The position numbers were made by a program, and so were the translations under genes. From Xylogone sp. PMI_703 (lineage: Eukaryota > Ascomycota > Leotiomycetes), in the NCBI GenBank assembly GCA_021399445.1, contig JAJTUQ010000002.1, forward strand, positions 7,440,001 through 7,504,000: DNA of 64,000 nucleotides, written 5' to 3'. Every line of letters starts with the position of its first letter. Positions within the stretch are counted from its first letter, which is position 1. Shown one piece after another: positions 21,009-30,483 of this stretch. The notes beneath the pieces were generated by a model. It saw only the letters and a list, made by a program, of their open reading frames with translations, had not been told where the DNA came from and searched no databases.

Positions 21009-22829
21009 ATGGCCGCCCCCGCCCCCGTAGGTACTGGTCAGGACGTCGCTGAATTCAAAAGCACTCCGTCGTCCAATGTGGACCTAGAGAAGGGTAGTGA
21101 TGCGTCTGCTCTGGACGACAAAGAGATAGAAAGCCAAACCACCCCGGTACCAGCCGTTGTAGAGCAGCCACCGCCCTCAGATCCCAATCTCGTTGAGTGG
21201 GATGGCCCCGATGACCCAGGAAACCCTTTGAATTGGTCTTATGGAAAGAGGTGGCTCATGACCATCATCCTGGCCCTTAACACTTGGATGGTGACATTTG
21301 CGTCATCTGTTACCAGCAGTGCAATTGGTCCTCTGTCCGAGGAATATCACGTCGCACCTGTAGTGGCGACACTGGCAACAAGTTTATTCATCGTGGGATG
21401 GGGACTTGGGCCACTCGTAAGTAGTTTTCCGCGTTTTGTTTTCCCCGTTTTCCCACTTGCTCTGTAGTATAAATCCACCATGGTTTAACCAATATATGTG
21501 TCCAATGCTACCGACTAAGGACTTCACTGACGGCATTAACAGATATGGGGTCCTGGCTCAGAGGCCTTTGGCCGGAAGCGTCCACTCTATCTTGGGTACG
21601 CGATTTTTACGATAATGCAGATCCCCGTCGCGGTAGCACAGAACCTACACACCATCCTAATCTGCCGATTCGTCGCAGGCGTTTTTGGTTCCGCTCCACT
21701 GGCCGTTGTGGGAGGTATCTATGTGGATATCTGGGCCCCCGTTGATCGCGGCATAGCTCTCAGCATAGTCTCCACGACGACTTTCACTGGGCCCATCGCT
21801 GCCCCAATCATAGGGTAAATAACCCCATCAAGTAATGGCTTTTTTCCTATTCGTTCACTAACCCTTTTGCGCAGGAGTTTCATCACCCAAAGCCACCTTG
21901 GTTGGCGCTGGACTGCCTGGATCACCCTGATTGGGGGCGCATTTTTCGGAGTACTTGGGCTCTTCTTCGTCCCGGAGTCGTCTCATGCTCGCCTCCTGCA
22001 GATACGGGCTAAGAAGCTGCGCCACGAGACCAAGAACTGGGCATTACACTCCAAAGCCGATGAGCAGCCCCTGAACTACAACACAGTGATGACTGTATAC
22101 CTAACGAGACCATTTAAGATGCTTTTCTCGGAGCCGATTCTACTCCTCATTACTATCTACACCTCCTACATCTACGGCATCTTATACCTTTTCTTTGAGG
22201 CCTACCCAGTCTCTTTCCAGGAAGAGCGGCATTGGAGTGGAGGTGTCTCATCCCTCCCTCTCTTGTCACTCCTGATCGGAGTCTTAATTGCCACGTTTTC
22301 TTTCAACTACCATGGCCGGACACGCTACGCGCGGCTGTTGAAGGAACAAGGACGGGTTGCCCCTGAGGAGAGGCTGGTCCCAATGATGTTCGGCTCTGTC
22401 CTCCTGCCCATTGGCCTGTTCTGGTTCGGCTGGACTAGCAGTGCGCACATCTCTTGGGTCCCGCAAGTCCTCTCCGGCATTTTCATTGGATGTGGTCTCT
22501 TCCTGATCTTCATTCCAGGATTATCTTACCAGGTCGATGTGTATCTATGGTTTGCAAATTCAGCCCTCTCAGCAAATACGTTTGTGCGATCGATGCTGGG
22601 TGGCGCGTTCCCTCTATTCGCCACGGCCATGTATCACCAGCTGGGCGTCGACGTGAGCATACACTTCTAATCCTTCTCCTGGCTGCATCTGCTAACAATC
22701 TTATGTATATAGTGGGCCTCCTCCCTCCTTGGTTTCCTTTCTATAGCGATGATGCCAGCACCATTCTTGTTTTTTATATATGGTGCGAGAATCCGGGCAA
22801 TGAGCAAATTCGCTCCCAAACTGCCATGA
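21009..22829 (+). CDS. MFS transporter, DHA1 (12-TM) type
   Basis: Four exons: 21009..21416, 21543..21814, 21875..22652 and 22713..22829, giving 524 residues. The N-terminus (about 80 residues) is hydrophilic and ends with the family hallmark VEWDGPDDPGNPLNW, found in fungal polyamine/multidrug DHA1 carriers. The first transmembrane block (SSVTSSAIGPLSEEYHV), SEAFGRKRPLYLG (motif A) and the GWRWTAWITLI segment are present, as is the PESSHARLL loop. The first intron is long for this window (126 nt). The last exon ends FIYGARIRAMSKFAPKLP. Likely a plasma-membrane proton antiporter. With the DHA14 gene 2.7 kb upstream it gives the cluster two export routes; substrates are unknown. Confidence 0.9.
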
Positions 22830-23322
22830 GCCAAGCTATATATGCATCTATAAAACGGATTAGTGTCTGTTGTAACGCCCAGTACCGTCATTATCTGCGC
22901 AAACGACGGTACGCTCCTGTTTACTGTGGGCCTGAAAAGTTCGTACGGCGTTAAGCAATAGAGTAGTTATGTAGTACCCGGTTTTAACAAAGGGTCTACT
23001 GACCAAACGCGCATCAAAAAACTTGTTATTATAAAATATTATTGTAATGCTGAATGATATCTAAAATTAATAAGAATGTATATGATTTTACTTTTCCAGA
23101 CCGCATGGACACATCCAGTTATTTGAGCTCAACTTGATTTTTTTCGTATGTTATCCTTTTGCTACAGTACGTAGATGTCCTATCAGCACTTGGAGGTGGT
23201 CACGGTTGGCTATGGAAGCCAGCAGCGAGATCGTGTTTTGGAGTCAGCCTTGACTTTCCACTCTTTGACTCTTACTTTATTAGCCTCTTTGGCATAAAAG
23301 GCAGAAAGCATACACACCCTTT

Positions 23323-23414
23323 TGGTGGACAACATAGTTAGCATAGTGGTACATAAACCACCACCAAAATTTGGTGACTTCTAAAGTACCACTATACGAA
23401 CTACTTTGTCCACA
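23323..23414. repeat. Miniature inverted-repeat element, family A copy 1
   Basis: Imperfect 29-30 bp arms: tggtggacaacatagttagc... (23323) pairs with ...gaactactttgtccaca (ending 23414). The core (tggtacata, aaatttgg, taaagtacc) matches, in reverse orientation, the core of the element at 42700..42838. The two copies thus define one family in this window. Confidence 0.65.
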
Positions 23415-23796
23415 GGGAGACACGATGTTCTCACATCCAAGCCTGCTGAGTAAGCAGATAATGATGGAGTGAGTGAGTTTTGAATTATGTAATATCCGAA
23501 TTACCGGGCTCCACTCTGCGCATGGCTTTGCAGATGTGCGAATATCTAGATTTGCGAAGGCGCTAACGGCACGGGCCATTTCTCCTTCTTGCAGCATCTG
23601 AGGGCGGGAGCTCAGACCATATCACTGTTTTGGACTAGATACAGCTCCTCCGTTCCGAACTTGGCAGGTGATTAATAACATCGACCGCCACTTGTCTCCG
23701 ATCCGACGCTAACATTACACATTCGCTTGCTGGAGCCAGGAGCAGGAGCTGAGTCGCGTTTGCTCCAGTCCTCATCGTCGTGACTGTTGTGATTCT

Positions 23797-24003
23797 TTGG
23801 TGCAATCCTCCAATATCGGCCAGACTGTTGGTCGCGCTTCTGTAGCAAATGGCTACCAAGTTGCGTTTAGCTTCGAGAGGCGCCAAAGAGACGCAAAACA
23901 ACTACTGACCATATTCACATCGCCAGCAACTTCTCCACCTTCAACCTTTTTGCGAAAACCAAGGCATTGCTGGCTATCCCCTGCGTGGTCGTGTACAAGA
24001 AAA
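23797..24003 (+). pseudogene. Relic of an SDR gene related to the one at 26566
   Basis: With one base shift near the start, this stretch reads SSNIGQTVGRASVANGYQVA, which lines up with PNIGQSVGKLFASKGYKVA of the intact SDR at 26566..27399. Downstream, further short stretches (for example CVVVYK against SVVVYN) keep the order of the intact first exon. No start codon in context and no second exon could be found, so only a decayed exon-1 fragment remains. It is in the same orientation as the intact gene, about 2.8 kb away, which suggests an old tandem duplication. Confidence 0.6.
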
Positions 24004-24149
24004 CAATAATGCTGTAAAAGTAGGCCTGAGCTAAAGGCACTCCACCAGGTATCGAAATTGACCTCAAGATAATTACTACCAAATAAGATGAGTATACCAC
24101 AATGAAGAGAGTATTAAACGCTTGAAGGTCTATGGCAAGTTGTATGACA

Positions 24150-24300
24150 GTTGTAGGCTGTACCGTACTGCACTGCGCCAGCGCCCTACAGCCGTTGGCT
24201 CTTTTTAGCGTGCTTACAGGCCTAAGGCCCTGTAAGCGAAGCCCTACAAGGCCTAGATCTATAGGGCCTGAGCCTGTAGGACGTACCGCTGTACTATCCT
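24150..24300. repeat. Palindromic GC-rich repeat block
   Basis: Words such as gtaggctgtaccgtactgca, gcttacaggcctaaggccct and gtaggacgtaccgctgtact recur in both orientations in about 150 bp. A similar block (aaggccttaggcctacggtc...gtaagcgagggcc) lies inside the element at 37072..37702. Probably a fragment of the same repeat class. Confidence 0.4.
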
Positions 24301-25156
24301 AACCTATAATCGTCGGCTCACTTGATCAGTCTCCATTTTCAGTTATTTTCTCGCAGTTAGAGTGTATGAGTATAATTAAAATTTAAGTCTGAGTCTACGG
24401 TATTGTATCATAAAGGCTAAATCACGATATACTTGGTTATAAAGTGGTTAGAGGTCATCCACAGTCCTTACAGCAAAAATTTTCCTGTGCGGATGTATAA
24501 GTCTTATCATTGAAAACTCGGTAATGAATAAGGATCAGAAATTTAACATTTCTGAGTATCATTTTATTCAACCATACTAAGGTCTTTTTGAATCTTAAGA
24601 GTCTTGCAGACGACTGGAAATTGAAGTTCGATATTTTCAAATTGTAAAAGTAGTGATATCTGCTAATCTCTGGTACGGTAAAAGGTGATATACTTGAGCT
24701 TTCCCATGTGGAAGAAGCCCAAAGCAAAAAATAGGTTCCATTATACTTGTAAGCCTATTGTCAAAAACCATATTCTCCTTTAAGTATTAGCCTTTTTGCC
24801 GACTATTACGTTGTACTTGTCGATTAGTAATCGCGATAATGGAGATTCAGTACCACTTCAATTAGTTTCAACAATGCACAGGGACGAGCAATTGCTCTAT
24901 TGTCACAAGCCCAAGGAAGTTATTTCATAAAGGAAAATTCTTTATTTATTTATTCATGCTAATCCTAAATCCCTGCACACAATGCCAAATCATTCTAGTC
25001 TCGCATATGTGCAGAGCATGCCATGTAGTCCCAAGCTGCGTCCCGCTTTACCCTCTATCACTATCTAGAACGAGCAGTCCTTCCGCAACAATTGATGGGA
25101 ACCTGGCATCTGGCTCCAGCCCAAGCCTGCTAATGGCCGGTCCGCGCGTAGGATGT

Positions 25157-25894
25157 TTAGATCTGAGCAAGACCACCGTCAACGGCCAACTCGCTGGCGG
25201 TCATGAAGCTGCTGTCGTCGGATGCGAGGAAAGCAATGGCGGCGCCAATCTCGGATGGGTCAGCCATGCGCTGGAGTGGGTTGAGCGCGGCAAAGGCCTT
25301 CATGCCCTCCTCGCCTAGCGCTTCCTTGGCGAGCTCCGTGGCGGTGGGGCCAGGGGACAGCACGTTTATCCGGATGCCAGTGCCCTTCAAATCCTCAGCA
25401 AAGCTCTTTGCGAGGTTGCGCACGCCCGCCTTGCTTGCGCCGTACAGACCAAATGCGGGGGCGCCCGTGGTACCAGCGCTTGATCCGGTCAAGACGATGG
25501 AGCTACCCTTGCTCAACAATGGCAGCGCCTTCTGGACGGTGAAGACGGTTCCCTTGATGTTGGTTGCGAGGATCTCATCACAGTGCTCCTCGGTGATCTT
25601 GCCGAGAGGAAGCTGGCTTCCAGTTCCGGCATTGGCGACGACAATGTCGAGTTTGCCGCGCTCGGCCTTGACGGCATCGTAGAGCTTGTCGAGATCGCTG
25701 ATGTTGGAGATGGAGCCCTTCACGGCGCGGGCATTGGGGCCGAGTTTCTTGAGAGCGGCATCGAGCTGCTCCTGTCGTCGACCGAAGATGAAGACGAAAG
25801 CGCCCTCCTCAATGAGGCGCTGGGCAGCTGCGAGACCGATACCGGTGGCGCCACCAGTGATCACGGCAGTCTTTCCGGAGAGTCTGCTGGCCAT
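25157..25894 (-). CDS. Short-chain dehydrogenase/reductase (classical SDR)
   Basis: Single exon, 245 residues, intact. All classical SDR elements are present: TGGATGIG at residues 13-20, NAG at 88-90, catalytic Ser at 138/139 (LTGSSAG), and Tyr151-x3-Lys155 in the motif YGASK; SPGPT follows. After the first strand the acidic NADH-type residue is missing and FGRRQEQ is found, which favours NADPH. The C-terminus FMTASELAVDGGLAQI is typical. Codon use is more GC-rich than most neighbours. It is divergent from the atypical SDR gene at 26566 over a 671-bp promoter. Likely a ketoreductase or alcohol dehydrogenase of the pathway or of detoxification; substrate unknown. Confidence 0.93.
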   Translation of the reverse strand: MASRLSGKTAVITGGATGIGLAAAQRLIEEGAFVFIFGRRQEQLDAALKKLGPNARAVKGSISNISDLDKLYDAVKAERGKLDIVVANAGTGSQLPLGKITEEHCDEILATNIKGTVFTVQKALPLLSKGSSIVLTGSSAGTTGAPAFGLYGASKAGVRNLAKSFAEDLKGTGIRINVLSPGPTATELAKEALGEEGMKAFAALNPLQRMADPSEIGAAIAFLASDDSSFMTASELAVDGGLAQI

Positions 25895-26565
25895 GTTGTG
25901 TGATTTTTTGTGTTGGAGTTGTACGTAAGGGTTAGGAAAATAAGATGCTGACTTGATGGCTTGATGACTTGAGTTATGTCCTTCAAAACGTGGCGGAGAT
26001 GACGACTTTTAAGGGCTGTTGAGCACCACGAGAAATACCTTTGCGGATGGCTCTTCCTCCGCCATGACAAATCAAGGAGTGCAATCTGTAACCTCTTTGG
26101 CCTCGCAGACGTATGTGATTGACCGGCACAATTCGTGATTGCATATTGTCTTGTGCTGCATATTACCTTGAATAGGTGCAAATATTAGAAATCATCGAAC
26201 CGCCGGAAACCAACAGAACCAAAAGTACCAGAACTGATGTATCTGCTATGGCGCCGCTCCTTTGTTGCTTAGAAATATCACATGCAGGTTGATGCAGGAT
26301 TGTCGCCGCTCCGAATCGCTTAACTAATGGGCGCACTAAAACCAGGGCGGGGTTTGTCGTCCGCCCCGGAGCGATTGACTAATGCCCCATTCGGATGCCC
26401 CTCTAAAGCTACCCCTCCTGGTGCCCCTCTTAAGCTTAACCATAGCTGTAATACTGTAATGCACATTGTGGTCCATTTATATACACCAGACGAGGCGCAT
26501 AATTCTTGTGCTTGAACACTCTCTGACCTCTCTGACCTCTTGTTACACTTACTCTCAAATTAATT
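25895..26565. promoter_or_regulatory. Bidirectional promoter between two SDR genes, with a direct repeat
   Basis: 671 bp between divergent starts. Two related segments of about 32 bp, 26301..26332 and 26355..26388, both begin TGTCG, carry a CTCCGA or CCGGAG word and contain a GACTAATG or AACTAATG word. They look like paired regulator sites. A triplicated gcccctct-like word follows at 26387..26433. Confidence 0.45.
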
Positions 26566-27399
26566 ATGGCGTCTCCAGTTATCCTCATCCTCGGTGCAGG
26601 ACCAAATATCGGCCAGTCGGTCGGTAAGCTCTTTGCCTCAAAGGGCTACAAGGTTGCCCTCGCTTCGCGATCAGTGAAGGAGGCAGACAGCACGGCCGAC
26701 CAACTGAACATCCCAAGTGACTTTTCCAAGAACGATGATGTTGTCAACGCATTTCAAAAGGTTAACAAGACATTCGGTGCTGCCCCAAGTGTAGTCGTTT
26801 ACAATGGTAAGTCCTGATACTCGCCGTACCTAAAGATACTTCTGAAGAATTCCTGCTGATAATTCGCAGTCAGCGCCTCGACCTTCACCCCACCAAAGGA
26901 GCCATTCGCCCTTTCGCTGGCCGATCTCAACAAAGACATCAACATCAACATCACTAGTGCTTTCGTTGCTGCGCAACAAGCTGTCTCTGGCTGGGCCAAC
27001 CTCCCTGCTTCTGCTGCCAAGACATTCATCTACACTGGAAACATCCTGAACGTTGAGATCATCCCGGCATTTATCGACCAAGGTATCGGAAAGTCCGCCG
27101 GCGCACATTTGATCTGGGCTGCCTCAGCTGCATACAAAGAGAAAGGATTCAAGTAAGCTAGTTATTTATTAATTTCCAACTTTAATTTGCTAGCGAGAAG
27201 ACTAGACTAAACTACTTCCAGGTTCTATTACGCCGATGAACGCAAGGCGGACGGCTCCGCCAAATACAGGGTCAGCGGGCCGGCACATGCGCAACACTTC
27301 TGGGAGCTCGCGGAGGGGAAGACACAGGGCCCGTGGTTGCAGACGTTCGTCGAGGGCCAGGGATACAAGGACTTCGGCCCATATAAGCTAAATCTGTAG
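26566..27399 (+). CDS. Atypical short-chain dehydrogenase
   Basis: Three exons, 26566..26806, 26870..27152 and 27222..27399, giving 233 residues; all joins keep frame. The N-terminus ILILGAGPNIGQSVGKLFA is a Rossmann nucleotide-binding loop and SRSVKEAD follows the second strand. The central part reads NVSASTFTPPKEPF, then IYTGNILN and GIGKSAGAHLIWAAS. The Lys of GIGKSAG corresponds to the catalytic Lys, but no Tyr stands four residues before it, so this is the atypical SDR group common in fungi that keeps the fold and may use another residue. A decayed relative lies at 23797..24003. It shares a divergent promoter with the classical SDR at 25157..25894. Function is not assignable beyond NAD(P)-dependent oxidoreductase fold. 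Confidence 0.85.
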
Positions 27400-28373
27400 A
27401 TAATTGAAATTACTTCCGTAGAAAAATGACACGGTTTAAGTAATTTGCACTCTAAGGGTCGATTTTCATTTTACTTTTGTGGTTGATTTGTTTTACTCTC
27501 TGTAAATTTCTACACGCTTACGAGGAAGCCTTTTGTTTGTATAATGACGGGGAGCTTACTAGGACAAACAAGTTGCGAGTGAGCTTGGTGAGGAATAATG
27601 AAGCTAGTTAATTTCGAAGATGGCCATTGCTCTGCAACCCACAGTAGAGCATACAGTAATGCGCACTAGAACTGGTTTCCAATGTCAAGCCATGCGTATT
27701 TTTGAGCTAAACTTATCTTTACAGGTGGTTTTGTTTTCCTCGACAGATTTTAGTCAATCTTCATGCAGAGGTACAGCAGTTAGGTGCCGTATTTGCGCAG
27801 CACTAGCAGGGGAGAGTCTTACTTACATTTATTAAGTAGTAACCTTTCAATTCTTTCATCATATTCATCTTATGTTGGCCTATCCGATATGGTGGCTTCT
27901 ACTACCAGATCTAGATAGGGTGGTTGTCGCGGAGGATAAGTCCCCTGCGTGTGCTGTGCATGTACTTAGCCCCGCTCGTGCCGCTTACCTCCGCCCATCA
28001 CCTGGGAGTTTGCGGCCAGGCAAGTCAGCCAGCCGCCAATTAACCTCTACTCCGGAGTACCGATATACAGACGGCAAACAACCACTACTCGGGCTCCGGA
28101 ATATACAGACAAAAAAACAATCACTGCTCCGGAGTATACAGTCAAAAAATTAAGGCATGATGGTCATTCGGTGTCATTTTGATAACGGCTAGCTTTTGTG
28201 GCTAGCACTAAAACTTCCGCCAGCCTCACGAAAAGCATTTTCAAGAATACAGATATAAACGGTGTCTGGCATTACAGCTCTCTGTACTAAGTAAAACCCT
28301 ACAGGCTTTTCTCTAGATCATACGGCCTAACCAGAGTTTCCTACCACGTCATCGCATCATTCTTACGGCCAAC
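27400..28373. other. Intergenic region before the prenyltransferase gene
   Basis: No gene recognised; open frames at 27620..28153 lack domains. The last 330 bp hold a triple CTCCGGA array (28048..28141) and the putative promoter of the prenyltransferase gene. Confidence 0.5.
28048..28141. promoter_or_regulatory. Three-copy CTCCGGA(G)TATACAG array
   Basis: Three imperfect repeats of about 35-45 bp: TACTCCGGAGTACCGATATAC (its first 12 bases form a perfect palindrome at 28048..28059), CTCCGGAATATACAGAC (28094) and CTCCGGAGTATACAG (28127). They lie 230-330 bp before the prenyltransferase start. Related words occur at 1713, 9322, 16234 and 20492, before other genes of the group. The palindrome of CGG half-sites suits a Zn2Cys6 dimer. 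Confidence 0.45.
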
Positions 28374-29270
28374 ATGGGTTCAGCAGCCGCAGATTTCAAG
28401 TTCGACCACGCGCAGTTCCTCGAAGATGTCAAGAGGACAGCAGCTGGAATTGGAGCCCCTTTCAACGAGGAGGTAACCCGTAAAGTGCTCGACGTCTACA
28501 AAGAGCAATTCGCAGAGGGAGGCATTGTCCTGCGAACATCCAACCGAGGCGCCCAACTAGACTACCGCTTTTTCATGCGTCGGAAGACTCCTGTCATGGA
28601 ATTGGCGTTGAAGGAAGGATTTATCAAGCAAGACGATGAATTGACTGAGTTGATTGCCCAATGGAGTGCTCTTTACAACGGTCGACCTGAAGCATCGGGT
28701 GACTTTGACTCTGTTACTGGCTTGGCCAAGATCTGGTTGTACTTTGGAGCTATCCGTCCAGTGGATGAAATCCTCCAGCCATTTGTGCCCGAAGGAATCC
28801 GTGCCCATTTGCCTTCGTTTAAAAGCCTAGGACTTACGCACATCCAGCACGTTGCCGTTGACTACAACCGACGCAGTCTCAATCTTTATTTCAACTTCTT
28901 CGGCGAAACTACACCAAAGCGAGTACACGAGCTGGTGAAGCTTGTGCAAGATGAGGTTCCTAGCGACGCTATCACCAAGCAGATCTGCGATTTCCTTACG
29001 CACGAAAATTACCCCTTCTCTGTCACACTGAGATGGGATGGACACATTGAAAGAGTGTGCTTCTACTGCCTGCGAGACCTTCCACCAGATGCCGACAAGG
29101 TCGATCCAGCTTTAACGAAATTCTGGGACGTGGCTCCTTGTTACGACGTGAGCGATTTCAAGACCGTGGGATGGTCGTTCGGTGGTAAATATTACTTGAA
29201 ATCAGAGCGAGGATACTATGGAAACATTGCGTCTTATGGAGAATATTGGGGAGTGTTCCCGGAGGAATAG
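28374..29270 (+). CDS. ABBA-type aromatic prenyltransferase (NphB/Orf2 family)
   Basis: Single exon, 298 residues, no signal peptide or membrane segment. The sequence has the order and length of the soluble bacterial NphB/CloQ enzymes and of the small fungal group (Ptf proteins of Botrytis, Sclerotinia and Aspergillus terreus) shown to dimethylallylate 2,7-dihydroxynaphthalene. Recognisable pieces include TSNRGAQLDYRFF, the VAVDYNRRSLNLYFNFFG strand and DFKTVGWSFGGKYYLKSE near the end. Unlike DMATS indole prenyltransferases it is short, and unlike UbiA enzymes it is not membrane-bound. It should transfer a prenyl group (DMAPP or GPP) to an aromatic acceptor in the cytosol. Lying 1.2 kb from HMG-CoA reductase and 22 kb from HMG-CoA synthase, it is the best candidate for the core enzyme of the group. 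The acceptor is unknown; no PKS is in view. Confidence 0.85.
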   Translation: MGSAAADFKFDHAQFLEDVKRTAAGIGAPFNEEVTRKVLDVYKEQFAEGGIVLRTSNRGAQLDYRFFMRRKTPVMELALKEGFIKQDDELTELIAQWSALYNGRPEASGDFDSVTGLAKIWLYFGAIRPVDEILQPFVPEGIRAHLPSFKSLGLTHIQHVAVDYNRRSLNLYFNFFGETTPKRVHELVKLVQDEVPSDAITKQICDFLTHENYPFSVTLRWDGHIERVCFYCLRDLPPDADKVDPALTKFWDVAPCYDVSDFKTVGWSFGGKYYLKSERGYYGNIASYGEYWGVFPEE

Positions 29271-30483
29271 GCATAAAAGTCTATATATGTTGCTGTATGT
29301 CGTTAGAACGTTAGTTTATTAGAACCTGGCGTAATTGAAAGTACTATCAAGTAGATGTTTTTTTTTATCATGACCCCGCTAGTAGCCTTAGGTGTTAATG
29401 CCTAGAACTAAAAGCTAATTAACTGTTTTAAGATTTACTCATTTAGACTATGTAACGTCTATCACGCCTCAGAAACCTAAATAAGCTATTACATTCCGAC
29501 GAGGTTATACCACATTTTAATTGTATGAATATATAATTTCTTGAGTTTATGTATCGCTATCCCCTCCATAATACTCGTCACTCGTCAGAACATATAAGAT
29601 ATTATAAGTAGCCAGGCAATTGGGAATTCCCTTTTGTTCTGACGTCGCTGATCCATAGAACCCATCTGGTCTGACGTTCCCATCTGCTCAAACCCCAGTA
29701 TACGAGGTTAAAAATAATCAAAATTTCCCAATTGAGCTTATCAGGTCCCTGCGGTCCCTGTCCAATCTTACGCAAGAGCCTTGTTGACATTGCAATGTTC
29801 TCCAGGTTTGACAGGTATTATGGCGGAGATAGTACTAATCTGACACTATACGACCCCGGTAGCTGAACCACCACCGGATCGGAAGACCGACGAACCCCTG
29901 CCTACAGCTTTCGACCGCAGCAGCCGCGGCAGTAACGGACGATGATGCAGATGAGCCCTGTAGCGGGGCTTTCTGAGGTCCGAGTAACCGGGGCGTCTAT
30001 CAGGTACCCCGTACGCTTAAAAGTCACCATTAAACTTGGGCGTGGCACGGGTACCATTGAGCACCTCGATCCCAAGTGCTGGTGTTCGAGGCGGCGTATC
30101 GTGGGCATGGCTATTGAAGTCCTAGGACATAACGGCAAACGAAGCCATTGTGAACAAAAGAACTAACCGCATTGGTGAAAGTCTAATGCGAACAATTCGG
30201 CCTTGACTGATCTGACAAAGAGCCCTTTCTATATTGTAGTGGTTGCCTGCCTCAGCTGGGGTGAGAGCATATCTTCAATAAGAACTAAGGACAGCACATA
30301 AAGGCAAGTTTTAGTGCCACGAGCAAAATATCATAGGTATGTTAATGCTCCGTCAGTCCCTCTATATATCTCATTACTGAGACAACTAGTTTGCACGGCT
30401 GTTGTCATATACCCGGATTTGCACCAAACTCTGTCGCCCAAATCAGATATAGTGGCCCAGGCCACTCTATTTCCACGACCATA
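29271..30483. other. Intergenic region before HMG-CoA reductase
   Basis: AT-rich 3' flank of the prenyltransferase gene, then a GC-richer block (29860..30160) with overlapping small open frames on both strands but no domain. GCTCCGTCAGT at 30348 lies 136 bp before the reductase start. No gene seen. Confidence 0.5.

Larger units (their letters stand above)
22830..25156. other. Repeat- and relic-bearing intergenic region
   Basis: Contains a miniature element (23323..23414), the remains of an SDR gene (23797..24003), palindromic GC-rich words (24150..24300) and AT-rich filler. No intact gene seen. Confidence 0.55.
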
